Assembly (NCBI GenBank): GCA_024397875.1
Contig: CP073344.1
Span: 248,001-312,000 of the forward strand
Length of the DNA: 64,000 nucleotides
Direction of reading: 5' to 3'
Source of the DNA: Amphritea atlantica
GTDB lineage: Bacteria; Pseudomonadota; Gammaproteobacteria; Pseudomonadales; Balneatricaceae
This document shows, one piece after another, positions 55,480 through 63,284 of this stretch. Positions within the stretch are counted from its first letter, which is position 1. Each line of letters opens with the position of its first letter. The notes beneath the pieces were generated by a model that saw only the letters and a program-made list of their open reading frames with translations, had not been told where the DNA came from and searched no databases. The position numbers and the translations under genes are program-made.

Positions 55480-55603
55480 AATCCTATACGACGCCCAAAT
55501 AAGGTCTATGACTTCTGAATTAAGCCGCTACTCTTGACTAGGGGTTAGGCGATTTTTTATGGCCAAAAGTTGTAGCAGATGCCGGATGAGGGGCTATTCT
55601 TGA
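55480..55603 (+). repeat. tRNA-Lys-derived tandem repeat, diverged unit 3
   Basis: Begins with 13 nt of the tRNA end (AATCCTATACGAC, 55480-55492), then differs. The order of parts is kept: an ACTTCT-like spacer, an imperfect hairpin ending in TTTTTT, ATGGCCAAAAGTTGTAGC (55559 onward) aligned to ATGCCTGAAATTTGTGGC, and a GGATGAG segment. The copy of the tRNA end would not form a tRNA. This unit is clearly older than units 1 and 2. Confidence 0.65.
55559..55603 (+). CDS. Possible 14-codon micro-ORF in repeat unit 3
   Basis: Reads MAKSCSRCRMRGYS and ends at the same codon position with a different stop (TGA). The DNA has diverged from units 1-2, yet length, Cys5, Arg9-Met10-Arg11 and the stop position are kept. 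This is the main hint that the frame may be translated. Confidence 0.28.
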   Translation: MAKSCSRCRMRGYS

Positions 55604-55820
55604 AAATAGGGCGCGATTCAGACGCCGCGCGAGACAGTACAGTCCTGGAAAACGAGAGCTGTTAGCTCTGCGGGCTCACACTTTTTCTCTGTGCTCTCAG
55701 AGTCCTCTGTGGTAAAAATGCACTCCTTATCCCGGACTGCCTGATCAGGCAGCATAACATCTGCCGCTATAGCGATACTTAACAGAACGGCAGATCTTGA
55801 TGTGAAGGTACTATTGGCCG
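55604..55820. other. Non-coding remainder before greB with a dispersed CACAGAG-type repeat
   Basis: No gene seen. The minus strand at about 55717-55680 reads TTTTTACCACAGAGGACTCT and continues GAGAGCACAGAGAAA, the form of a dispersed repeat known to me from many unrelated genomes (ACCACAGAGG-ACACAGAG). A perfect 16-bp palindrome CTGCCTGATCAGGCAG lies at 55737-55752, upstream of greB; it may be an operator. Confidence 0.4.
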
Positions 55821-56297
55821 ATGCGAGCACGATTAATTACCCAGGAAGGCTACGACAAGCTCAAAGAGGAGCTGGATTTTCTGTGGCGAAAAGAGCGCCC
55901 CGAGGTCACTCAGAAGGTTACCTGGGCTGCCAGTCTGGGGGATCGCAGTGAGAATGCGGACTATCAATACAATAAAAAACGTTTACGGGAGATTGATCGC
56001 CGGGTCAGATACCTGCGTAAATGTATTGATGAGCTGGGCATTGTCAATTATGCGCCGGAGCAGGAAGGCCGAGTTTTCTTCGGTGCATGGGTTGAGATTG
56101 AGAACGATGCCGGTGAGACCAAGCGTTTGCGTATTGTCGGCTACGATGAAATTTTTGAGCGCAAAGATTACATCTCTATCGATTCGCCTATGGCCAGAGG
56201 TCTGTTGAAAAAAGAGGTGGGTGATGAGGTGTTGGTTAAGACGCCAGCCGGTGAAGCGTATTGGTATATTAATGCGATCGAGTACGTTAAGTCTTAA
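55821..56297 (+). CDS. greB: Transcript cleavage factor GreB
   Basis: 158 residues, almost aligned with E. coli GreB: an N-terminal coiled-coil with LDFLWRKERPEVTQKVTWAASLGDRSENADYQYNKKR (acidic D-x-x-E tip in GDRSENAD) and the C-terminal FKBP-like domain (GRVFFGAWVEIEN, RKDYISIDSPMARGLLKKEVGD). It rescues backtracked RNA polymerase by stimulating transcript cleavage. The basic MRAR start and GAAGG 12 nt upstream support the ATG at 55821. Confidence 0.97.
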   Translation: MRARLITQEGYDKLKEELDFLWRKERPEVTQKVTWAASLGDRSENADYQYNKKRLREIDRRVRYLRKCIDELGIVNYAPEQEGRVFFGAWVEIENDAGETKRLRIVGYDEIFERKDYISIDSPMARGLLKKEVGDEVLVKTPAGEAYWYINAIEYVKS

Positions 56298-56381
56298 CGG
56301 TATCTCTGTGCCCCGATTGCTTTGCGTCGGGGGCTTTGATAAGTCGCGCTCGTCAACAGGCTGTTAAGTAAAGCGCTTAAG

Positions 56382-57368
56382 CTAAGCAATAATCAGCAGC
56401 AGATTCAGAAAGTAGCCGCCGAAAATCAGCATCAGAAAGAGTATCAGTGCCAGCAACAGGGGCTTGGGTCCCGCCTGTTTTATCGTTATCCAGCGGGTTT
56501 GCAGGCCTAGAGCGGCCATCGCCAGCGCCAGGCTGAACTGACTGCTCAGTTTAAGCGCACCTAGTAATGATTCGGGTATTGTTACCACACTGTTGACTGC
56601 GGTCGCGGCGATAAAGCCGAACACAAACCAGGGTATTATTATTTTTCCACCCTCTGTCTTGTTTGCAGCAGCACGGTTCAGGCCTGAACTCAGCAGCAGG
56701 ATGAAAGGGGCCAGCATCATCACTCTGATGAGTTTAACCACGACTGCCGTCTGCAGTGTTTCACCGCTGATCGATTCTCCGGCAGCAACCGCCTGCGCTA
56801 CCTCATGTACTGTGCTGCCGATATAGATACCGAACGCCTGTTCACTCATATCGGCAAACTGATAAATTAATGGGTAACTGAACATCGCCAGAGTACCGAA
56901 TAAGACGACGCTGGCCACCGCAACGGTGACATGCTGTTGTTTGGGCTTGAGGACCGATTCGGTTGCAAGTACCGCTGCCGCACCGCAGATGGCGCTGCCA
57001 ACCGAGGTGAGCATGGCGACATCGCGATGCAGTTTGAAAAATCGTATGCCAATCCAGGTGCCGACAGTGAAGATAGTGGCAATGATGGCGGCATCCAGTA
57101 GCAGTGCCTGCCAGCCGACAGCCAATATCTGTTCCAGACTCAGACTAAAACCAAACAGTACGATACCGGCACGAAGTAAACGCTGTTGGCAGAACAGGGT
57201 GAAGCGGCAGTCATCTGTGGTGGGCGTTCGGTGCTCGAAGTGGCCCCGGAGCATTCCCAGAACAATGGCCAGCGGCAGTGCGCTGAGCCCTATTTCAGCG
57301 ATGGGATCCAGGCTCGCCAGCCCAAGCGCCAAAATGGCAATAATAGGAAGCAGGATAAATCTTGGCAT
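56382..57368 (-). CDS. yeiH: YeiH/UPF0324 family membrane protein
   Basis: Membrane protein of 328 residues with about ten hydrophobic helices, including GIVLFGFSLSLEQILAVG, MLTSVGSAICGAAAVLATESVL and STVHEVAQAVAAGESI. It belongs to the UPF0324 (YeiH) group, thought to export sulfate or a related anion. A LysR gene is divergent 202 bp away, as yeiE is to yeiH in E. coli. Function in this organism is inferred from family and context. Confidence 0.85.
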   Translation of the reverse strand: MPRFILLPIIAILALGLASLDPIAEIGLSALPLAIVLGMLRGHFEHRTPTTDDCRFTLFCQQRLLRAGIVLFGFSLSLEQILAVGWQALLLDAAIIATIFTVGTWIGIRFFKLHRDVAMLTSVGSAICGAAAVLATESVLKPKQQHVTVAVASVVLFGTLAMFSYPLIYQFADMSEQAFGIYIGSTVHEVAQAVAAGESISGETLQTAVVVKLIRVMMLAPFILLLSSGLNRAAANKTEGGKIIIPWFVFGFIAATAVNSVVTIPESLLGALKLSSQFSLALAMAALGLQTRWITIKQAGPKPLLLALILFLMLIFGGYFLNLLLIIA

Positions 57369-57570
57369 GGCTCAGACTCGGGTCGATTTTGGTTGGGACG
57401 GTATGCGTAACTCTACTTTCTAAAACGCTATTAGAAGCACTGTAAGCCGACGTTAAACGGCAGCCGTTATCCGCTGCTGGTCGTTATGGGTCACTGCAGA
57501 CTATCTTCCATTTTCCATAGGCTTAAGTAAAATGGATGCTTTTAATATTTGATATAAGAAAAACCGAATA

Positions 57571-58440
57571 ATGAGTATGTCTCTCAGGCAACTGAAAATA
57601 TTTGAGGCGACCGCTCGTCTGGGGCGGCTGACCGCAGCAGCTGATGAGCAGGCGCTCAGCCAGTCGGCGGCCAGTCAGGCGTTGAAAGAGCTGGAAATGG
57701 CGCTGGGTTACCGATTGTTCAGTCGTAACAGCCGAGAGTTGGTTATAACGGATATGGGGCGGGATATTCTGCCGCGGGTCCGGGATATTCTGATAAACGT
57801 TGATAGCCTTAAAACACCTTACAGCTGTGGCCTCAGTGGTCCGTTCCGGGTAGCTGCCAGTGTGACAATCGCCAGTTATCTGTTTCCAGGACTGATGGCG
57901 GGTTTCCTTGAGCAGTTTCCAGAGATTGAACCTGACTTGCAGATCGCCAATACCCGGCAGGTGATCGTTAAACTGGAGAAAGGTCAGGCGCATATCGGTC
58001 TGATTGAAGGTCCTGCGTCGCATCCCCAGTTGCAGATTATTCCCTGGCAGAGTGATAAATTGCAGGTGTTTTGCAGTCATGGGCATCCCCTGGCCCGGGA
58101 GGGGCAGCTGGATGTTGAGCAGATGCGACAGCAACGCTGGATTCTCAGGGAGCAGGGGTCGGGCACCCGTGAAGTTTTCGATCGGGCGATGCAACGGGTT
58201 GGTGGTAGTGTCTCGATGGTGATGGCGTTGAACCGTCAGGAAGCGATTAAGCAATCGGTTAAGGCTGGTCTTGGAATTGGATGCCTGTCCCGGCTGGCGG
58301 TCGATGAGGAGCTGCGCAGAGGGGAGCTGGTGCTGTTGCAGACGCCATTAGAGCTGTCCCGGCAGCTGTCGGTGGTGGTGTCTCCTGAAGCCGGCCCCAA
58401 TCAACTGGTACGGGCCTTTATGCACTATCTGAAACTGTAA
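57571..58440 (+). CDS. LysR-family regulator, YeiE-like
   Basis: 289 residues. The LysR winged helix is in LRQLKIFEATARLGRLTAAADEQALSQSAASQALKELEMALGYRLF (given here as one segment of about 46 residues at 5-50), followed by a two-lobed effector domain with GPFRVAASVTIASYLFPGLM and REQGSGTREVFDRAMQRVG, the latter as in CysB/YeiE-type proteins. It is divergent from the YeiH gene and is probably its regulator. The second ATG (57577) would give MSLRQL and cannot be ruled out. Confidence 0.85.
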   Translation: MSMSLRQLKIFEATARLGRLTAAADEQALSQSAASQALKELEMALGYRLFSRNSRELVITDMGRDILPRVRDILINVDSLKTPYSCGLSGPFRVAASVTIASYLFPGLMAGFLEQFPEIEPDLQIANTRQVIVKLEKGQAHIGLIEGPASHPQLQIIPWQSDKLQVFCSHGHPLAREGQLDVEQMRQQRWILREQGSGTREVFDRAMQRVGGSVSMVMALNRQEAIKQSVKAGLGIGCLSRLAVDEELRRGELVLLQTPLELSRQLSVVVSPEAGPNQLVRAFMHYLKL

Positions 58441-58592
58441 CCCCATCGCAGGGCTAACGGATCTCTATTATCTGAGGTCAATCGGGGGCGGTATCGCCTT
58501 AAATATAATAAGTGTCAGAAAATACTCAAGAAATCCGGTTTCAGGCCGAATTATAACGGACTCTATTTTAACCTGGTTGTTGTGGTTTTCTG

Positions 58593-59027
58593 ATGCAGAT
58601 TGAACGGCTTGAACAGTTAGAACAGCGGATTGAGGGCTATACCTCTTCGTTAACCCATGCGGTTAATGAGGGGCGTGGTGCGCAGTTCTCTATGCTGCTG
58701 AGTCTGATCAGTGCCGCAGAGTACCAGACTCAGAAAGGCAGAACATTAACTGAAGGGTTTAGCCTGCCTGAGCCTGAGTTGCTGGCATACCCTGATCCGG
58801 ACTCGCTGTACACCGGTGAAGTGGCTGGGCGTCTGAACAGTGCGGTGAGCGAGAATAATCCGGGGGATTTCGCATACCTGCTCAGCCATATTGACGTGCA
58901 GGCGCATACGCCGCTCCGGAGTGCCTCTGCGGCCGATGATTTTGCCCGTATTGGTCTTGCTTCGGCGGGGCGGCTGATGCTGGATGAGATCGATCGTTCG
59001 GGTCAGCAGTTTAGCGCCCGCGCGTAA
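58593..59027 (+). CDS. Conserved-type small soluble protein, function unknown
   Basis: 144 residues, acidic, soluble, with no signal peptide or membrane helix. Two similar segments occur: VNEGRGAQFSMLLSLIS (about 24-40) and VSENNPGDFAYLLSHID (about 84-100), so it may be an internal duplication. It resembles in outline the VC2046/SO_2500 family of unknown function, but I am not sure. It stands alone after the LysR gene, followed by a DnaA-box-like TGTGGATAA at 59040-59048. Confidence 0.55.
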   Translation: MQIERLEQLEQRIEGYTSSLTHAVNEGRGAQFSMLLSLISAAEYQTQKGRTLTEGFSLPEPELLAYPDPDSLYTGEVAGRLNSAVSENNPGDFAYLLSHIDVQAHTPLRSASAADDFARIGLASAGRLMLDEIDRSGQQFSARA

Positions 59028-59105
59028 GCGGTTTCAGGTTGTGGATAACTCCGCTGCTGAATAGTCCTGCTTTAGCTTAACGTATTTCAATGGCGCGTTT
59101 CAGCG

Positions 59106-59492
59106 TTAAGTGCGCCAGTGGATCTTTTCGATCATCTCCTTTTCGACCCGCCACCATTCATCCGGGTCATCCCCGGTGGTCCAGCCACTGGCGATACAGC
59201 GAATCTCGGTGTCCAGCTCGCGAGCCGCCTGTTCTGCGCAATCCAGGTCTTTGATCCATGGCGTCTGGTCAGAGTTAAACCAGATGCTGGTCCAGGCTTT
59301 GCCTGAAACCTTCTCATGGATCATCACAGGGATCTCACAGCCATCTATACTGCCGATAAAATGGTGTACCTGACCCTGCTCAAAATCCCGCTTGAGCGAC
59401 TGGCAGACACTTTGCAGCCATTGGGTTATCCGTTCGAGTGAACGGTCTTTAATGTAGATCTCAATATCGGGATGGCGTTGATCTTCAGTCAT
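59106..59492 (-). CDS. Hypothetical protein, soluble
   Basis: 128 residues with an acidic N-terminus (MTEDQRHPDIEIYIKDRSLERITQWL) and Trp-rich later parts (WTSIWFNSDQTPWIKDLDCAEQAARELDTEIRC, WTTGDDPDEWWRVEKE). No signal peptide. I do not recognise the family with confidence. The 5' end overlaps the upstream small membrane protein gene by 8 bp, which suggests a coupled pair. Confidence 0.6.
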   Translation of the reverse strand: MTEDQRHPDIEIYIKDRSLERITQWLQSVCQSLKRDFEQGQVHHFIGSIDGCEIPVMIHEKVSGKAWTSIWFNSDQTPWIKDLDCAEQAARELDTEIRCIASGWTTGDDPDEWWRVEKEMIEKIHWRT

Positions 59493-59799
59493 GGCTTTTG
59501 TCAGAGTTCAGCTCAGGTTGATGGTCGGTTAACAGAAAACGGAAAATCCGCAGGATGCTCAGGCTAATATAGCCGAAGGCTGCGGTTATTGCCCCGCAAA
59601 TTGCGAGAATCAGACCGATAAGCGCGATAATTTCACGTTGCAGGCTTTCCGCTAACATGAATTGTGCAATCACCAGAGCGATAAAACCGATCATAAATAT
59701 GCCGATACCGCATAACAGAATGGTCAGATTTTGCCTGATGTTGTCGGCGCGGTGAATCAGGCGCAAACGCAGGCGTTGTCTGAAGCTGCGGCTGCGCAT
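59485..59799 (-). CDS. Small two-helix membrane protein
   Basis: 104 residues with a basic N-terminus and two hydrophobic segments (LTILLCGIGIFMIGFIALVIAQ and IIALIGLILAICGAITAAFGYI). Family not recognised. It follows the rlmA stop by 3 nt and overlaps the next gene by 8 bp, so it is likely co-transcribed with rlmA. Confidence 0.6.
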   Translation of the reverse strand: MRSRSFRQRLRLRLIHRADNIRQNLTILLCGIGIFMIGFIALVIAQFMLAESLQREIIALIGLILAICGAITAAFGYISLSILRIFRFLLTDHQPELNSDKSHD

Positions 59800-59802
59800 T
59801 AT

Positions 59803-60639
59803 TCAGATCCGCCGGAAACGTGCCAGACAGACATCAAGCGTGAGCTCCAACTGGCTCAGTTCTGCCAGCCGTTCACGGGCGGCTTGATTGATCCGCCAGC
59901 CGTGGGGCGTCATTGCCAGTAACTGACTGATCTGGGTCTGGTCGGGCAGGGTGAAGTGGTATCTGACCGGTTCTGTGGCGATATGCTCAAATGATTCACC
60001 CAGCACCGTTGCCGGATTAAAGCCGGAGTGGCGTACCTCATCGTAGATCAGGTTCCGCAGCTCTATCAGGTGATCCTCTCCAGGGTAGGCGATCAGCAGT
60101 TCCGCTCCTGGTTTCAGCGTGCGACAGAACTCTTCGGCCATCAGGCGACTAAACAGTACTGTGATCAGGTCAAGAGACTTGTCAGCCACCGGCATCCGCG
60201 CACCGGAAGCCACCATCCAGGTAATGGTTTTGCTCTGGCTGCAGGCGGCTTTAATCGCATGTTTCGAGATATCCAGACCGGCCAGCTGATATTCGCCACT
60301 GCTGAGCTCAAGTTGTTGTTGCATCCGGCAGGTGTAGTAACCCTCACCACAACCCATATCAAGGATGCGGGTTGCCGGTTGTTCAATGGCTGTCCCGGCC
60401 ACTCGGGCGGCGATGGTGTCTGCCAGTTGCTGATAATGCCCGAGCGCGAGAAAGTTGCGTCGTGCCTGTACCATCTCAGTATTGTCACCGGGATCTTTGG
60501 AGCGTTTCTGGTTGGCTAACAACAGATTCCAGTAGCCCTGCTTTGCGGCATCAAAACAGTGTCGGTTAGGGCACTCCAGATGCTTGCTGTCACCACTTAA
60601 GGGTTGCAGGCAGACAGGGCAGTTCAGATCGAAGTTCAT
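59803..60639 (-). CDS. rlmA: 23S rRNA (guanine-N1)-methyltransferase RlmA
   Basis: Methylates G745 of 23S rRNA. An N-terminal zinc finger C7-C10-C23-H27 (NCPVC, ECPNRHC) and a SAM domain with ILDMGCGEGYYTCRM are present. 278 residues against 269 in E. coli. It starts 5 nt after dapE and seems to end the dap cluster transcript together with the small genes downstream. Confidence 0.92.
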   Translation of the reverse strand: MNFDLNCPVCLQPLSGDSKHLECPNRHCFDAAKQGYWNLLLANQKRSKDPGDNTEMVQARRNFLALGHYQQLADTIAARVAGTAIEQPATRILDMGCGEGYYTCRMQQQLELSSGEYQLAGLDISKHAIKAACSQSKTITWMVASGARMPVADKSLDLITVLFSRLMAEEFCRTLKPGAELLIAYPGEDHLIELRNLIYDEVRHSGFNPATVLGESFEHIATEPVRYHFTLPDQTQISQLLAMTPHGWRINQAARERLAELSQLELTLDVCLARFRRI

Positions 60640-60644
60640 TCCGG

Positions 60645-61784
60645 TTACCGCGCCAGCAGTTTTGCCATAATGTTTTCATACAGCGAAGACAGCGTGTCCA
60701 GGTCATCGGCTTTCACCCGCTCGTTAACCTTATGGATGGTGGCGTTAATCGGCCCCAGCTCGACAACCTGTGCCCCTGTCGGCGCAATGAAGCGTCCGTC
60801 TGAGGTTCCGCCGGAGGTCGACAGCTCGGTGTCTAAGCCCGTGATCGCCTTGATTGAATCGACACAGGCATCGACCAGATCGCCGCGCTCGGTAATAAAG
60901 GGGTTGCCGCTGAGGGTCCAGTTGATATCGAAATTCAGGCCATAGCGATTGAGGATCTCATAGGTTCGCTCCTTGATCTGCTCGGCGCTTAACTCGGTGG
61001 AGAAGCGCAGATTGAACTGTACATCGATCTGTCCCGGTACCACATTAGTGGCGCCAGTGCCGGCATGAATATTTGAGATCTGAAAACTGGTAGGAGGGAA
61101 AAACTCATTACCCTCATCCCACAGCTCAGAGGCCAGATCGTTCAGGGCGGGCGCCGCCAGATGGATTGGGTTCTCGACCAGATGGGGATAAGCGACATGG
61201 CCCTGTATCCCGCGGATGGTCAGGTCGCCGCTGATTGAGCCGCGGCGGCCATTTTTAATAACATCGCCCACTTTGGTGGTGCTGGAGGGTTCGCCAACGA
61301 TACACCAGGTGATCTTCTCGTTGCGGGCTTCCAGATGATCGATGACCCGTGTAGTGCCATTGATAAAGGGGCCCTCTTCATCGCTGGTGATCAGCAGGGC
61401 AATAGAGCCATCGTGATCGGGATGATGCTCTAAAAAACGCTCCAGTGCGGTGATAAACGCCGCCAGACTGCCTTTCATATCGGCGGCGCCACGGCCACAG
61501 AGAAAACCATCCTCAATAACAGGATCAAAGGGCGGGTGGTCCCAGTTGGCTTCCGGGCCTGTTGGCACGACATCGGTATGTCCGGCAAAGCAGAATAGCG
61601 GCCCTTTGCTGCCCCGGCGCGCCCAGAAATTTGTCACTTCTTCAAACTGCAGCCGTTCGATATGAAAGCCCAGCGCTTCCAGACGTTCGATCATCAGCGC
61701 CTGACAGCCGTCATCCTCCGGGGTGACGGAGCGACGTGAGATCAGTTGCTGGGCGAGTTCGATGGTGGCACTGAATTGAGACAT
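60645..61784 (-). CDS. dapE: Succinyl-diaminopimelate desuccinylase
   Basis: Zinc enzyme of the succinylase branch of lysine/meso-DAP synthesis. Metal ligands are H69 in [10 protein letters not shown]102 in [10 protein letters not shown], the Glu pair in [13 protein letters not shown] and a His near the end ([12 protein letters not shown]). The ATG at 61784 ([14 protein letters not shown]) gives 379 residues; an upstream start at 61850 would add an unnatural Pro-rich tail. It follows dapD after a 9-bp hairpin. Confidence 0.96.
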   Translation of the reverse strand: MSQFSATIELAQQLISRRSVTPEDDGCQALMIERLEALGFHIERLQFEEVTNFWARRGSKGPLFCFAGHTDVVPTGPEANWDHPPFDPVIEDGFLCGRGAADMKGSLAAFITALERFLEHHPDHDGSIALLITSDEEGPFINGTTRVIDHLEARNEKITWCIVGEPSSTTKVGDVIKNGRRGSISGDLTIRGIQGHVAYPHLVENPIHLAAPALNDLASELWDEGNEFFPPTSFQISNIHAGTGATNVVPGQIDVQFNLRFSTELSAEQIKERTYEILNRYGLNFDINWTLSGNPFITERGDLVDACVDSIKAITGLDTELSTSGGTSDGRFIAPTGAQVVELGPINATIHKVNERVKADDLDTLSSLYENIMAKLLAR

Positions 61785-61829
61785 TGGTTTTACCTTAACG
61801 CCGGGTGGCAGTTGGAGAGGTGAGTAATT

Positions 61830-61852
61830 GGGTGCTGCGGCTGGCAGCACCC
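61830..61852 (-). other. Intercistronic hairpin between dapD and dapE
   Basis: GGGTGCTGC (61830-61838) pairs with GCAGCACCC (61844-61852) around a 5-nt loop. On the minus strand no T-run follows, so it is more likely an mRNA-stability element than a terminator. Confidence 0.55.
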
Positions 61853-61867
61853 TGAGACGCCAGAGGC

Positions 61868-62899
61868 TTAGTTGTGCGCGTGCAGCTCTTCGTTAAGCTC
61901 GATAGCTGATTTATTGGTCTTCACTTCGACACGACCGGTCTGAGAGTTACGACGGAACAATAGATCAGGTTTGCCCGCCAGTTCAGCTGCTTTGACGATG
62001 CTAACCTCGTTGTTCTGGTCATCCAGAACCGTCACTTTGGAGCTGGCAGTGATGTACAGGCCTGCTTCAATGGTACAGCGATCGCCCAGCGGCAGGCCCA
62101 GACCTGCGTTGGCACCCAGCAGGCAGTTTTCGCCGACGGAGATTACCACGTTGTTGCCACCGGACAGGGTTCCCATCGTCGAGCAGCCACCGCCCAGGTC
62201 AGAACCGTTGCCGACAACAACTCCGGCAGAGATGCGTCCTTCGACCATGCTTACACCCAGTGTACCGGCGTTAAAGTTAATAAAGCCCTCATGCATGACG
62301 GTCGTGCCTTCGCCAACGTGAGCACCCAGACGGACACGGGAGGTAGCGGCAATACGGGTACCGGCAGGGACAACGTAATTGGCCATTTTCGGGAATTTAT
62401 CGACCGAGTGAACGTCGATGATGCGGCCCTGAGCGCGGGCTGCCAGCTGGCGCTTAGGCAGGTCTGCCAGTGAGATGGCGCCTTCATTGGTCCAGGCTAC
62501 GTTAGGCAGCTTGCCGAACATGCCATTCAGGTTCATGCTGTGAGGTTTCACCAGGCGCTGTGATAGCAGCGTCAGCTTCAGATAAACCTCTGCGGTGGAT
62601 TCAGGATCGGCATCGGTTTCCAGAATGGTCAGAATCATCGGCTGATGAGTACCCTTACAGATCTCCACAATCTCTGCCTGATCTTCTGCATCGATAGACA
62701 GGAACGCGGCTTCAAGCTCACTGAGCTGAGCGGCAGTCAGTTCAATCGCCTGATTGCCGCCGGTATAGCCTGCAATATCCTTAACCGCGGTTATCAGTGC
62801 CTCGGACGGGTTCAGCAGTGGGCAGTTATAGTAAACTTCCAGCAACTCCGCGGTTGATGACTTTGTCCCGATACCCAGACCAAATGCAAATGTACTCAT
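61868..62899 (-). CDS. dapD: Tetrahydrodipicolinate N-succinyltransferase (long form)
   Basis: Acyltransferase of the left-handed beta-helix type; adds succinyl from succinyl-CoA in the DAP pathway. Hexapeptide-like repeats run through [35 protein letters not shown] and [18 protein letters not shown]. The start [15 protein letters not shown] at 62899 gives 343 residues, the Pseudomonas-type long form rather than the 274-residue E. coli enzyme. Confidence 0.95.
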   Translation of the reverse strand: MSTFAFGLGIGTKSSTAELLEVYYNCPLLNPSEALITAVKDIAGYTGGNQAIELTAAQLSELEAAFLSIDAEDQAEIVEICKGTHQPMILTILETDADPESTAEVYLKLTLLSQRLVKPHSMNLNGMFGKLPNVAWTNEGAISLADLPKRQLAARAQGRIIDVHSVDKFPKMANYVVPAGTRIAATSRVRLGAHVGEGTTVMHEGFINFNAGTLGVSMVEGRISAGVVVGNGSDLGGGCSTMGTLSGGNNVVISVGENCLLGANAGLGLPLGDRCTIEAGLYITASSKVTVLDDQNNEVSIVKAAELAGKPDLLFRRNSQTGRVEVKTNKSAIELNEELHAHN

Positions 62900-62928
62900 T
62901 GTTTGTAACTCCATAGAACTTTAAGAAT

Positions 62929-63273
62929 TTATGTGAACAGAGCGCTGTATTCGCTCTCTTTGAAACCCACCTGAACGCGGTCGCCAAGGCGCAACACCGG
63001 GCGCTTGATCAGCGTGGGTGTCGCCAGCATTTCACGGATGGCTGAGGTTTCATCAATACTGTTTTTTATACTGTCATCGAGGGCGCGCCAGCTGGTACTG
63101 CGTTTGTTTAACAACGCCTCCCAGCCCAGGCTGGCAACCCATTCACGCAGTTGAGCTTCGGTCAGTCCGTCTTTGCGGAAATCATGAAAGCTGAAATCGA
63201 CACTGTTTGCCGTTAGCCAGCGTTGCGCTTTTTTCACCGTATCGCAGTTTGAAATACCGTATAGCGTCGTCAT
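62929..63273 (-). CDS. ArsC/Spx family protein (YffB-like)
   Basis: 114-residue thioredoxin-fold protein of the arsenate-reductase-like group, beginning MTTLYGISNCDTVKKAQRWL with a single active-site Cys (Cys10) instead of the Cys-x2-Cys. It lies between dapD and dapC, a position typical for yffB in gammaproteobacteria. Glutathione-dependent reductase activity has been suggested for the family; not an arsenate resistance gene by context. It starts 11 nt after dapC and ends 29 nt before dapD. Confidence 0.88.
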   Translation of the reverse strand: MTTLYGISNCDTVKKAQRWLTANSVDFSFHDFRKDGLTEAQLREWVASLGWEALLNKRSTSWRALDDSIKNSIDETSAIREMLATPTLIKRPVLRLGDRVQVGFKESEYSALFT

Positions 63274-63284
63274 ATTCTGTTCCT

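Noticed and set aside
55129..55820. CRISPR array or IS remnant
   Set aside because: Units are 182-188 bp, too long and too few for CRISPR; no transposase fragments or terminal repeats with target duplication were found. The tRNA-end homology explains the repeats.
59040..59048. Perfect DnaA box as sign of a replication origin
   Set aside because: A single 9-mer with no AT-rich unwinding element or neighbouring boxes; no dnaA, gyrB or recF near.
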